A stretch of 64,000 nt of DNA from Dendrobium chrysotoxum (Eukaryota > Streptophyta > Magnoliopsida > Asparagales > Orchidaceae). Positions 11,979-24,500 of the stretch are shown piece by piece. Position 1 is the first letter of the stretch. Each line of letters begins with the position of its first letter. The notes beneath the pieces are model-generated. The model saw nothing but the letters and a program-made list of their open reading frames with translations, ran no database searches and was not told where the DNA came from. Both the position numbers and the translations under genes were made by a program. The stretch spans positions 50,859,941 through 50,923,940 of the forward strand of contig CM034297.1 of the NCBI GenBank assembly GCA_019925795.1, in the 5' to 3' direction.

Positions 11979-12644
11979 ATAATAATATGTTTCACTCAAG
12001 CAATAATTATAATGACTTTATAATAATTTATTTTGGTATTAACTTGCAGCTTAGAAGTTGGATCAATGTATATCTGAGAGGCTTATTGTGCCTCGAACAA
12101 GGACTAAAAAGAGTTCGGCCCTTTGGCTCAAAATATTTCCGAAAAAAAGAAAGGTTGGAATGACATTTGGCCCCAAAATTGAGTGATACAGAGATGCCTG
12201 ATCTAAAATTTGTAAGGATTCGGTTAGAATTTATGTCAAAATAATTGTTTTAGGTTTATTATAATGTATTTTTAAGTGAGTTGTTTGTTGGATATGGAAC
12301 ACAATGAAAGTTTCTTATAAATGAAATTTATTTTTGTTTGAATAAATTATGAAAAGTTGTTCTAAGGTGTAATGGTTAATCATAAATTATTGTTTTTAGT
12401 TCATTGACTAAAAAATTTTAGTTATAATTATTAATCTTGTTACTATTCTTTTGAATGGAGATACTAAATGATTAGATGTTGTTATTGTTATTATGAATTT
12501 GAAGTTAAAATAATAGATATTATTACTTAAAGTATGAACATTCATTTTGGATTGTAGAATTTAAATTTGACTGAGGACCGAGACAAATCTTAATTTTGTT
12601 ATTTTTCATTATGATCATGCACTCAATATAGATAGCTATGTAAT
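11979..12644. other. AT-rich sequence, possibly copia interior
   Basis: No supported reading frame. It lies between repeat R and a copia RNase H tail. Confidence 0.3.
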
Positions 12645-12749
12645 TCTCCTTGAACAACTTGTGGCATCACGAGATCAATTGGTTGATATTCTCACCAAAG
12701 CACTCTCCACAACACGCTTTAGTATCTTACTATACAAGTGAGTTTGAGA
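12645..12749 (+). pseudogene. Ty1/copia RNase H C-terminal fragment
   Basis: The frame reads ASRDQLVDILTKALSTTRFS then ILLYK and a stop. The DQLxDxxTKAL motif marks the C-terminal end of the copia RNase H domain. Only about 30 codons survive. In an intact element this enzyme removes the RNA strand during reverse transcription. Confidence 0.65.
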
Positions 12750-12898
12750 ATATTGTATACTTTGATATTATATATGTTTCATTTAAGGGTATTTCAACTT
12801 ATGTTATTTCACTCAAAATTAACATTATATATTTTTTTTACAGTTGAGTTATTGTTTTACATCCATTATTCTTCAATTTTATTGTTGTTATTCCTGCC

Positions 12899-13193
12899 TA
12901 CTACAAAATAATTAAAAAAAACTCAAAAAATAGTGGTGATTTTAACTGTGACTATTCTGGAGAATTAGCAGCGATTTTAACCGTTGCTAAAAGTGGCAGT
13001 TAAAATTGCCACAAAAATCATTGCAAGACACCCTTCCCCGCCAGTTGCAAAACCACTGCGAAAACCCCTTGCAGCGAATACCAATTACAATAGTCGTGCA
13101 ACGATTTTGGAATCACAGTAAGATTTTTTGTGGTAGTTAAAACCATCGGGAAAGTCTTCCAAAAGTACAGCGAAAGCTATTTTTTTTCTAGTG
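12899..13193. mobile_element. Small non-autonomous CACTA element
   Basis: The left end TACTACAAAATAA and the right end TTTTTTTTCTAGTG are imperfect inverses of the CACTA type. The inside carries repeated inverted motifs such as GCGATTTTAACCG and TTAAAATTGCC. It is 295 bp long with no coding capacity. I see no 3-bp duplication. The subterminal motifs resemble those after the CACTA end at 10232, so the two may be one family. Confidence 0.55.
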
Positions 13194-16009
13194 AACGTAA
13201 TTATATTTTTTTACTTATATTGATTCTTGTGAATTCTGGTTAATGTTTAAAAGATAAAAATATGTTAAATTCATTCAAATTAAATTCTAGAGCATGACAG
13301 AATCACCTAAAAAAATTAGATTTGGCGGAATCTGATGACCACCTTACTTGTCAGATAGGCACAACAACACACATCATTAATAAGTATGAAACCATCATAT
13401 TAACATCTTTCGACTTATCCCTAGACATCAAAGAAGATGGCTTCCACATAGTCCATTGTTAGTAGGGGAAGTGGCTCCTACCTCTTGGATTAACATGTAG
13501 TGTATCATTAAGATAATTGATCTTTAAATTATTATGTAATATCAAGACATAATTATAAACATAATTCATAATTGTATAATGTTTTTATAGGTTTAAATTT
13601 ATATTATATGAATTTATTTATGAATAATTTGAAATATGACTTGATTTATAATAAAGATGATTGGGCCTTCATGATTACCCTCTAAGACAAAGCATTTGAG
13701 GTCAAAAGAGTGTCTTAGATTTCTTCAATCACCACATGTTTAAAATGACAGCTCTGACCTTTTTCGAGATGGGCTCCTGAGTTCTTAAATATACATTGAG
13801 ATTAGTGCTATATATAATATCTGATAATTACATTAATCTTAGTATAAATATAAATATTTAGAAGCTCATCCTAATATAAATCACATAATAATATTCTTAC
13901 ACAATTTTATATAATAATATTCAATGTAAAATATAATACAGATATACAACAATTAATTGCATGAGTTACTAAATAATACATGCAAAACTCAGAGCATTTA
14001 TCTGATCACAACATGAACATTGACAATTACATTTTTTTACTTAAATTGCAAAATAAAATTAAAAAAAAATGTCGTTGGTTTTATTTATAAATTATTTAAA
14101 CAGAGAGAAAAAAAAAAGAATAGAAATAATAGAAATTGGGTGAATATCTGTTCCTATGTCTTTGTTTTTGTTATTAGTAAAAATAAAACCTTCCTAAATA
14201 AATAAATAAATTTAAATTTATTACTAATTAAAAATAAAACTTTCCTAAATATATAATACTGAACCAAAGTAGAAACACTTAATTTGAAGGATCCTTCAAC
14301 CAAATAACTCGCCACTTGCCTTTTAAAAGGGTGGCAGCCATCACAGTGACTCATCCTTACTTAGGGCAAGTACCTTCATCACCCATATATCCAACTCCAA
14401 CTACAAGAAAGTGCCTCGCACCTACCTAAAGAGCCCTCAACACGACCTATTGTGACTACCTAGCCAACTGCTGAGTTCATTTTCTCTGCAACCGTAGTTC
14501 AGTCGCTTTCTCCTCTAGGTAATCTAAGGCTCACCATAGAAAACCAGTTGCTCTTAGACATCACTCAACCATCAGCACCCTTTGCATAATACTCTTTCAC
14601 AGACTCGCCCTATGTACACTAGGTACTACCAAACTCGTCAGTACACACTTGGTATTACTGAACTTACCCAAAGATAGATCATCAGAGCTCTGCAGCCCCC
14701 GCTCTCCATTAGCCAACAAACAAGCGACATGTGACTTAGATAGTCCATGTAGCATTGTACTTTTTTTTAAATGGGCCTTTCTTGTTACTCTCAAAACCCT
14801 ATAAATAGATAGTGAATAAGAGCATTTTGGAACTTTTTCATCTTTGATTGATCTATTGAGCTCCTGAGTATCTGTATTATAGCTATGTGTAGCATTTCTT
14901 TTTCTTTCGATTCTCACATAGGTTCCACATCACTCTTCTTAGAGTTCGTCTATTAGTAGGGTCAAGTGTCATCTACAAATAAATTTGGATCTAACAAATA
15001 ACTTTTTAAAATTTATATATTTTGTCACTAAATGATTTTTCAATGATTAGTGACTAATAAAATATTAAATATGTGAATATTAAATATGTGACTAATAATT
15101 CATGTTTGACTTGCTAAAAAAAGTTGTGTTTGATTCATTCATTAACTAATTGAGTTGATATTTAATAATTACTCTCAACTCGTTTTCTTTGAGCCGAACA
15201 TGGATAGAATCTATTTGATAACATTTGGTTGTTAGTGGCGCGAATATTTATTACTTTAATATTCGTTGGGATTATTAATTGAGCAATAGTTAAGGGTTGT
15301 TTAATTTTGAAGTGAAATTGGTATAAAATATTTAAAATACAGAGATTTTGAAAATAATGATATTTTATTTGAAGTAAAAGAAATGCATAGCAAAATTTTG
15401 AACTATATGTAATTTACCCACTAGTTTAATTTTAATGTATTTGAAAGTCGTTAGATTTAGTGGATTTCAAATGCACTATAAATTCTCTATAATTGTGATC
15501 ACCACCGGCCGCCACTCGTCGCTCGTTGTTAGCCACTACGGCCTTGGTTGCTACTCGCCTCCACCTGTTATCTACCGACCATTGTTCGCTACCTCTTGCC
15601 ACTATCATCATTGATCGTTGGCCACCGCCCACCGCTTGTCATCTGCTCCAAAATAAAATAATTCTATTTTATTTCATTGATTATTTATTTGTTTAAATTT
15701 TACTCTTATTTGATTCAGATTTAAACAGATTGGGGAAAAAAGTATCCATCTCCAAACCAATCTTCATCGGATTTTTCTCGTTTTTTCTTTCTCAACAGCT
15801 ATGAAAAGTTTATTGAGTTAAAATACTAAAAATTATGAAACTTTCGCTGGTATTTTTTTTAAAAAAATAGCGCAAATCTTAAACTTTAAATTTGAACGGG
15901 AAATTTTTGAGCCAATTTGGTTGAGTTGGCAAGAAAAAAATAAAATAAGCAATAGAAATGAATATCCACATATACAATTCAGATATCGTGATTTCATTGG
16001 AATCCGAGC
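13194..16009. other. Intergenic AT-rich sequence
   Basis: Open frames here are short and lack recognisable domains. A GC-richer patch lies at about 15500-15640. A perfect-palindrome-free, unremarkable sequence otherwise. I see nothing I can name. Confidence 0.35.
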
Positions 16010-18139
16010 AGAGCTACGTCCAGACTCCACAACAACAACAACAACAATAACAAGCCTTTGTCCCACTACGTGGGGTCGGCAACATGAATCCTTTTTCTCC
16101 ATTGTGTCCGGTTCAAAGTCAAATTCTCGTTTAAATCTAATAGAGAAAGATCATTTCTAATATTTTCTAACCAAGTCTTTTTAGGTCTACCTCTACCTTT
16201 CTTAACATAAGTCAAATCTAATACCTCTACTTTCCTAACTGGGTCATCGGAAGGCCGCCGTTTTATGTGACCAAACCATCTAAGGCGACTCTCTCTAATC
16301 TTATCCTCCACTGGAGCTACTCCAACCTTTTCACGTATATGCTCATTTCGTATCCTGTCTCTAAGAGCAAATCCACTCATCCACCTAAGCATCCTCATCT
16401 CCGCAACACATAACTTAGTATTATGCTTCTCTTTTAATGGCCAATATTCTGCACCATAAAGCATTGCAGGTCTCACCACCATCTTATAGAATTTTCCCTT
16501 AAGTTTAAGGGGGACTTTTCTATCACACAACAAGCCCGATGCATTCCTCCACTTCAACCATCCAACTTGAATTCTACTGATAACATCCCCATCTATTTCA
16601 CCATCACTCTGAACAATAGATCCAAGATATCTAAAACGTGTACTCTTATTAATGACTTGATCGCCCAAAGTCACAATCCCCTCACTAGGTCTATTACTGC
16701 TAAAATTACACTCCATATATTCAGTTTTAGATCTACTCAAGCGAAAACCTTTAGACTCTAAGGCTGATCTCCAGACTTCAAGTTTACCTTCAACTCCCTC
16801 TTTAGTCTTGTCAACAAGAAGAATATCATCAGCAAAAAGCATACACCAGGGTACATCCTCTTGTAAATGTCTAGTGAGAACATCCATGACTAACGCGAAA
16901 AGATATGGGCTTAAAGCTGATCCTTGATGTAATCCAACCGAAATAGGGAAATACTTGGTCAAACCACCTTGTGTTTGAACACAAGTAATAGCTCCTTCAT
17001 ACATATCTTTAATGATTTGAATATAAGCATTATTAACTCCTTTCTTTTCAAGAACTCTCCATAGCACTTCTCTTGGAACTTTATCATATGCTTTCTCTAA
17101 ATCAATAAATATCATATGTAGATCCTCCTTATTCTCCCTATATTTCTCCATCAAACCTCTCAATAAATGTATGACTTCCATAGTAGACCTACCAGGCATG
17201 AATCCAAATTGATTTTGAGAAACATTAGTATCACGCCGCAGCCTACGCTCCATAACTCGCTCCCATAGTTTTAAAGTGTGACACATTAACTTAATTCCTC
17301 TATAATTCGCACAATCTTGTGCATCACCTTTATTCTTATAAATAGGAATCAATACACTCATTCTCCACGCATCTGACATCTTTTTAGTCTTCAAAATATT
17401 ATTAAAAAGTTTAGTTAGCCAAGAAATTCCTTCATCTCCTAAGCATTTCCACATCTCTATTGGGATATCATCAGGTCCAACAGCTTTTCCACACTTCATT
17501 TTCTTTAAAGCCTCTCTAACTTCGGTTTTACTAATACGCCGATAAAAACAGAAATCTTTATTTTCATTTAGGATGCTAAGGTCACTAAAGTCAATTGTAT
17601 TCCTACAATCTTCATTAAAAAGTTTATCAAAATATCTCATCCACCTTTGTTGAATATCATCTTCTAAGAAAAGTACTTTTTGATCTTCATCCTTAATACA
17701 CTTCACTTGAATTAAATCCTTACTACTCCTATCTCTTTGTTTGGCTAGCTTATACATATATCTTTCTCCCTCCTTAGTATCTAATCTATTATATAAATCA
17801 TTAAAAGCTAAGATCTTTGCATCACATATTGCTTTCTTAGAATCCCTACATGCCTCTTTATATCTTTCCCAATTATCAAAATTTTTACATCTAAACCAAT
17901 TTTTATAACAAATCTTCTTATTTTTTATCTTTTCTTGCACAATTGGATTCCACCACCAGCTATTTTTACTATTAGGGGCTTTTCCCCTTGATACTCCAAA
18001 CACATCTTTAGCAATATTTTTAATATCACTAGCCACTTTTTCCCACATAACATTAGCATCCTCATGCACAAATAAAATCTTAGAATCTAAAATCTTACTC
18101 TCAAAAATATTTTTACTATTAGAGCTACGTCCAGACTCC
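16010..18139 (-). mobile_element. RTE-clade LINE, 5'-truncated, with 19-bp target duplication
   Basis: AGAGCTACGTCCAGACTCC is present perfectly at 16010-16028 and 18121-18139. The 2092-bp insert between them reads on the minus strand. It starts inside the region between endonuclease and reverse transcriptase and ends in the motif CCACGTAGTGGGACAAAGGC followed by a TTG-repeat tail, which is the 3' end of plant RTE elements. The perfect duplication and uninterrupted frame show a recent insertion. It lies about 420 bp upstream of the WEB-family start codon, in the opposite orientation. Older copies of the same family occur at 22900, 33061 and 40577, and a 5' end at 63190. Confidence 0.9.
16066..18120 (-). 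CDS. RTE LINE reverse transcriptase, open frame without its N-terminal endonuclease
   Basis: This frame encodes about 684 residues of a non-LTR retrotransposon protein that copies element RNA at a nicked target. The RT fingers and palm are clear: GPDDIPIEMWK, NYRGIKLM, GFMPGRSTMEVIHLLRGLME, FIDLEKAYDKVPRE, QGSALSPYLFALVMD and the catalytic FADDILLV (near 16815-16837), then the C-terminal RMLRWMSG and RWFGHIKRRPSDDP regions and the end HVADPT. No stop interrupts it. The upstream AP endonuclease is missing because the insertion is 5'-truncated. By chance the frame runs on through the target duplication into 42 flanking codons with a Met at 18246, so a host-LINE fusion frame of 726 residues exists. 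Confidence 0.85.
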   Translation of the reverse strand, partial: NSKNIFESKILDSKILFVHEDANVMWEKVASDIKNIAKDVFGVSRGKAPNSKNSWWWNPIVQEKIKNKKICYKNWFRCKNFDNWERYKEACRDSKKAICDAKILAFNDLYNRLDTKEGERYMYKLAKQRDRSSKDLIQVKCIKDEDQKVLFLEDDIQQRWMRYFDKLFNEDCRNTIDFSDLSILNENKDFCFYRRISKTEVREALKKMKCGKAVGPDDIPIEMWKCLGDEGISWLTKLFNNILKTKKMSDAWRMSVLIPIYKNKGDAQDCANYRGIKLMCHTLKLWERVMERRLRRDTNVSQNQFGFMPGRSTMEVIHLLRGLMEKYRENKEDLHMIFIDLEKAYDKVPREVLWRVLEKKGVNNAYIQIIKDMYEGAITCVQTQGGLTKYFPISVGLHQGSALSPYLFALVMDVLTRHLQEDVPWCMLFADDILLVDKTKEGVEGKLEVWRSALESKGFRLSRSKTEYMECNFSSNRPSEGIVTLGDQVINKSTRFRYLGSIVQSDGEIDGDVISRIQVGWLKWRNASGLLCDRKVPLKLKGKFYKMVVRPAMLYGAEYWPLKEKHNTKLCVAEMRMLRWMSGFALRDRIRNEHIREKVGVAPVEDKIRESRLRWFGHIKRRPSDDPVRKVEVLDLTYVKKGRGRPKKTWLENIRNDLSLLDLNENLTLNRTQWRKRIHVADPT

Positions 18140-18479
18140 GCACAAAAGAATTTCTCCATATTAGAGCGCATGTATCTAATACCCCCTAAAATTTCTTTAT
18201 TTAAGAAGCCTGTCTTCTCATGATTAAAGCTGGCAAAAGAAAACAATCAGCAGCTTTGTCAAATCAAATGGTCATTTTTGTTGCTCCTAATCAGGTAAAA
18301 GCTGTAAAACAATTGGAAGAAAATGGAGAGTTTCGTAATTTATAAAATTATGAGGCGCTCTTTCACATATGACCGCCAACGTTCCTAAAAAATTCAAGAT
18401 CGAATTAAAAAATAATTCTGTCATTCGCTTTGGCCACCACTTCTGTACAAACTCCCAAATCAATACCATGCGGTCCATG

Positions 18480-18563
18480 CCCCCACGCCCTAGCTGTGGT
18501 CTCTTGAGCTAGCACTAGAGCTTTTTCGAACGAAGTTGAGAGAGAGAAGAGGAGTAGAGTACC
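18480..18563 (+). promoter_or_regulatory. Probable 5' leader of the WEB-family gene
   Basis: About 80 bp with a C-rich part and then GAGAGAGAAGAGG lead into ACC-ATG at 18564. Pyrimidine- or GA-rich leaders are common in plant mRNAs. No clear TATA box can be fixed; the young LINE ends only 340 bp further upstream, so the promoter must be short or altered. Confidence 0.35.
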
Positions 18564-21500
18564 ATGATTGCAGCCCAAGTTCCGGCTTTGATGGAGAAAG
18601 AGGGAGTGGCGCCGCCTGAAACCCTAGCGTTTGGTGAGGGCTCGAGGCCAGCGAAGATGGGGATAATGGGCAGAGCGGAGGTGGACACGTCGGCGCCATT
18701 CGAGTCTGTTAAGGAGGCCGTGGATAGATTTGGAGGGAGCGCAGTTTGGAAGTCTCAGCTCAAGCTGTTTTCCAACTCTCTCGTGAGTAAATTTTTGGGA
18801 ATGCTTACTGCATTTTGTTTAATACTTAGGGTTTCTTTGTTGTCGCATTTGTTGGTTGCTGTAAATTTTGATTATTCTTCAATTTCGTAAGAGTGCGCAC
18901 AAGATGCATTTTTTCTGCTGTATTAGGCAATGCTTGTTAATTATATGGAATTTTGTAATGGTGTAAGTGTAACACTTCAAAATATAAACTTATGAATTTA
19001 TTGGTATGGTCACTTAATCTTAATGTTAGTGGTATGCTATTTAATTTATTAAATATACATAGATTTCATCTTGGAGATGGCATTATCATCATCATTATCA
19101 TTACCCATTTACCCTTATCCCAACTATTTGGGGTTGGTAATTAGTCCTCATTTTTCATGATGTCTGTGGTGTTAATCATATTCTTCACTAATCATTTTGG
19201 ACAACTTCTATCAACACAACTTCAGGTATATTCCTTTTTCTTGATATATTTTTAATTAATTTTGTTAACTCGTTTAGTGTGCACATTTTCTACCCTTCAT
19301 TATACATTTTTAAAGCACTTCAGTCTATTTTCAATCACTTTATCTTCAATAGATGTAACTTCAACCTTTTATTTGATATTATCATTTTTTAATATATACT
19401 TCTTAATTATACCTTGAAATTTTCCTAACGCTCATTTTTGTCACATTCAACTTAGATATTATTGACTTTCATATCAACACGACAACGCCAATCTAAGTGT
19501 GGTTTTATGAAATCTACCTCTAAAACCCCATAAAATTCTTAATGAATTGCTCCATTTAACCATCCAATCTTATTTCTAAAAGTCATTTTTTAACATGTCT
19601 CCATTTTTCTATAGAATGTCTCTAAAATACTCAAATTTATCATACTTAAGTGTCACGTTATCTTCTAATAATATTGAATGATAATCACATACCTACTAAC
19701 ATAATGTATCACTTTATCTTCTAATACATCTAATTGTGGTTTTATAAAATCTACATCTAACCCTCCATAGAATCCTCTTATCACATAAAATTATTAATGC
19801 ATTTATCCATTTTAACCATTTAATTTAAACTCAAAACTTATATTTTCATAAGTCTTCATATTTCTATATAATGTCTCGAAAATACTCAAAAATCTATCAT
19901 ATTTAAGTATCACCTTATTTTCTAATAATATTGAATAATAATAACTTACTCAACAATATTATATATCATGTACTTAATCTTTGTTCTACACTTCTACTAA
20001 TCATAAAGCCTCTATCTTCTAAATATTTTTTCATATGTTCTAATATTTTATTTATTTCAGTGGATATTTCACTAATTAGAATTATATCAACCACTAAAAA
20101 CATATACACCAACTCACATTTCTTTAATTTTTTTTGTAAACCATTCATAACCAAATCAAAATAATATGAACTCTAGATTGATCTTTAATGTACACTTGCC
20201 ATAACTAAAAATTTTTTGAGTCACTCAGTTGCTACTTTTAATATTAGTTAGTGCTCCACCGTGCATATCTTTAATAATTTCGACATTATTTTAGGAAGGG
20301 CATATCTTTGTATTTAATGCTTTACCATTAATTATCTTAACGCAAAAGTCACTTCTATAGTAGATCTTTTTTATATAAAATAATAAATTAAATTGGCTCT
20401 ACGAAATTGATGTAATTTTTTCAAACTTATGTTCCATTACCTTCTCTCATAACTTCATTGTATGACTTATGAGTTTGATTTTTTGTAGTTAGGAAAATCT
20501 TAAAATATTATTTTTTGATATTAGTACTAAAATATTTTCCTCCCATCATTTGACATCTTTTTAGCCTTTGAACTTTTATTGAAATATTTATTAATTAAAT
20601 CACTATAATATCTTTCATAACTCTCCAAATCTCAATATCCATCTCATCTAAACCTAAGCAGTTATCTTCATTCATCATTTTTAGAGCTAACTTTACTCTA
20701 TTTTTTATCAATCTATAATATCCTTCACTAAATGTTCATTATGTTCTTTCTAAATAATTTCTTCCTAAAAGCTCTCACTTAGTGTTCTCTTAAAATAATA
20801 TTTTTGTCTCCTTTGATTTCATCATTTTTAACTATTGTTGTGTGCTAAAAAATTCATGGTTGTTGATATAATGTAATGTTTTAGGGTTGTACAAACATCT
20901 CACATACAAAGATAAGTTTAGAGCAACATAGGGAAAAATTTAGGACCTTGTCCAACTAAAATAATTCCATGTTTTTAAGTTAAGAATTATAAAGGTTGTC
21001 TTAAACCATAATTAGTGAAGACATTAATATAATGTAATAAACATGAATCATGAAAGAAGTCTCCTATGGTGGTATTAGGAGAAGTTTTAAGATATTGAAG
21101 TTATTAGAAAATAAGTGCTTGATAATAGTTGATAATAGAGTCATGGGGTAGGAGGTAGTTAGTTCTGTGGTTATCCTAATAAGAAGAGATTGTACAATCA
21201 GGAGGATGAGTGTTTTCTGTGGATCATTGACAAATGTTGGGTGATGGATGATGAGCAACATTGAAAGTCGGACAACTATGAATAGCTAACTTAGTCGTTC
21301 TCTTGATATTAGTGGAGATTGGCTGATTGAAACGGCAGGTGTCGAACATTGATCATTGGTCTTTGGCAAGTATTGGTGAATGGTCACGAATGATACGAAA
21401 CTTTAGATGTTGAGCGACGATCACGGTCAACTTGGTTGTTCCCCTAATAGGAGGGGAGATTGGGCAATTTAGAAGATAAGCATTAGATGTCAATCATTGG

Positions 21501-24500
21501 CAATCATCAATGTTCATTACAGTTGGAATAGTGAATGATGGACGATTAACTTGGCCATTCTATTAATAAGAAGGGAGACATAATGATTGAGAAGGCGAAC
21601 ATCTGATTCTATCATTGATGGTATTGGTCAGTGATAAGCACTAAATGTTGGTTGACGGGGAGCATTTTAATTTGGACAATAGTGGGTGATTTTCTTGGTT
21701 GTTCTAATATGGGAGGATTGGTAAGATAAGCATCATATATCAGTAGCTGATAGACATCAAATGCTGGTTATTGGCAAATATCGGATGATGACCAAAAGAT
21801 CACTTTAGAAGTCAGACAATAAGAGGTGGTTTGTTTAATCATTCGCCTAATTGGAGGGGAGATTGAGTGATTAAAAAATTGATGTCAACAACAATTAATG
21901 GGGAAAAGTGAAAGTCGGGTGATATGGGTGGTCAACTTAGTCGTTTTCTTGATAGGAGGGGAGATCAGGCAAATAGAATGATGAGCATCAAGCATCACTC
22001 ATTGGCTGCATTAAGCAATGGTATTAGAGAAATGGTTGAACTTGAGCAATGATGGATAGTCAGCTTGATCATTCTCAAAATAAAAAATAGAGACCAAATA
22101 ATCGAGAAGTCAGGCATTTGATATAGATGACTGATAGATGTAAATCGTTGGTTGATGAGGAATGTCAAAAGTCAAATGATAGTGGGTATTCTTCTTGTTT
22201 GTTCTCCTCATAAGAAGGGAGAGCATGTTATTGGGGAGATGATCAATGAATTTCAGTGGCTAACAGTCGTAATCATTAGAATACATCATACGATGGTGGG
22301 CAATCAATTTGATCTTTCATTCTGATAGAAATGAAGACCAATGACTGATAAGACAAATGTTGTTGGCTAATACATGTTTTATTTATTTATTTATTTTTTT
22401 TTTATTTTTTATTTTTTGGCTAATACATGTTTGACGTTAGTTGTCGGTCAACATCATATGATGTTCAATGAGGGAAGTTGGAAGTTGGGCAACAGTGGAT
22501 GGGGTGGGCTTATTCATTCTCTTAATATGAGGGTAGATTGAGCAAGCAAGAAGGTGGGTATCAAACATATGATTGACGACGTCAAACAATGGCGACAATA
22601 GGCATAGATGTTAGCCGACAACATGTGATGGGTGACAATAGACAAAGCTTTGAAATTCTCTATGGTTTTCATTTTTTCTCTTTGTTGAAAATCCCGCCCT
22701 TAAATGTATAGAAACATGATATATCTATTGATTTTATTAGGAGGCATTTGAGCCATCTATCAGAATCCTAGACACTATTTGATGGTCTGAACATGCCCTT
22801 ATTAATCATTTATTTTCTTCGACATCTCACCCAATGAAGTTAAAAATTGATCAATTTTGAACTAGAATGATTCATCTCATCAGGATGCTTGTTTGGATTG
22901 TACAACAACAACATCAAGCCTTTATCCCACTACGTGGGGTTTAGCAATATGAGTCCTTTTTCTCCATTATGTGTCTTGTTAAAAGTCAAATTTTCATTTA
23001 AATCTAATAAAATATTGTTATTTCTACTATTTTTTGAACCAAGTCTTTTCAGGTCTACCTCTACCTCTCTTAACATAAATCAAATCTAAAACATTTACTC
23101 TCCTAACCAAGTCATTAGAAGGCCAATATTTTATGTGACCAAACCATCTAAGGCAACTCTGTCTAATCTTTATTTGCCACTGGAGGTACTCCAACCTTTT
23201 CACGTATATGCTCCTTCGCATTTCGTCTCTAGGAGTAAACCGCTCATCCACCTAAGCATCCTCATCTCTCTGTAACACTTAACTTAATTGTATGCTTCTC
23301 TTTTAATTGTATGCTTGTTTTTTGTAAGCATGCAAATTTTAGAGGATATTTGACCCTTCAAATTATTTTGATAAATTTTCAATATGCTTCTAAGTGTTTG
23401 ATTTAAACTCATTGGATTTGGATCCAAGCATTCTTGGTATTATTTGGTTTGTTTTGTTGAATTGCTCTATATGGAGTAAAAATTTACTAAAAATGAAATT
23501 AGAATGATCTTAGAATCAATTCCTTAAGTTTTTATCCCAACACATAAGTGCCATGAGTGATATGGAACTTATGTCAATATCCGTGCTTGACTAGGTGAAT
23601 TTATTATGGTGTATCAACCAAGATTGTATTTTCTTCACTTTTAATGTATCAAACTTTATCAAAGTCACTGGGTTTCTTGTCTTAGTTATCCTATGCACCT
23701 TCTTTTATCTTAGTACTATGTTTCTTATATAAATTATTAGAAGTTGTAGTTTTTGGTTTACCTACTACTCTATTTGCAAAATTTTTAGGTTACTTATAAT
23801 CATTATAAGTATCAGCAATGTTTAATTTTTACCACTTTAAAAACACATCTATTTTCCTTAATAATCCTTTCTATCTCCTCACTCTACTACCAAACCTCTT
23901 CATCAATGAATGATCTATTATAGACAAATTTCTACAACAACTCTCTTAATGAAATTAGCCATCTTATCCTTGCATAAATGACATTAATCTAAATTAAATG
24001 TTGAGTTACTTTTTAGTAAAACAATTCTTTAATTTTGTTCAAGTATGAAACTGATCCTCCACACTGGGTGAGATCATATGGATAGGATCTTCAAATATCA
24101 CATTGGGCTTTTAAGTGCAATTAGATGAGTTCTATGCGGGTCAACTTAAGTGTCTACGCCAGAACCTCTACCTAAGCCTTTTTTTATTGGATTGGATCAA
24201 TAAGGGTAGCAGGTCCAGAAGCCAAACTTTGTTCTTGGTAATATTAATTAACTCATCTAATATTAAATTAATGAGAGTTGAATGAGTGGCATATCGGTAA
24301 AATATAATAGATTAGTATGGTATGCTAATAAATTTATATGTTTAGGTATGCTAATAATTTAGGGGTAGCAGGTACTGAAGCCACACTTTGTTCTTGGTAA
24401 TATTAATTAACCCATCTAATATTAAAATTAATGAGAGTTGAATGAGTGGCATATCAGTAAAATATAATAGATTAGTATGGTACGCTAATAAATTTATATG

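Noticed and set aside
18287..18478. 63-codon minus-strand frame upstream of the WEB start as a divergent gene
   Set aside because: No domain, no splice continuity that I can support, and it overlaps the likely promoter.
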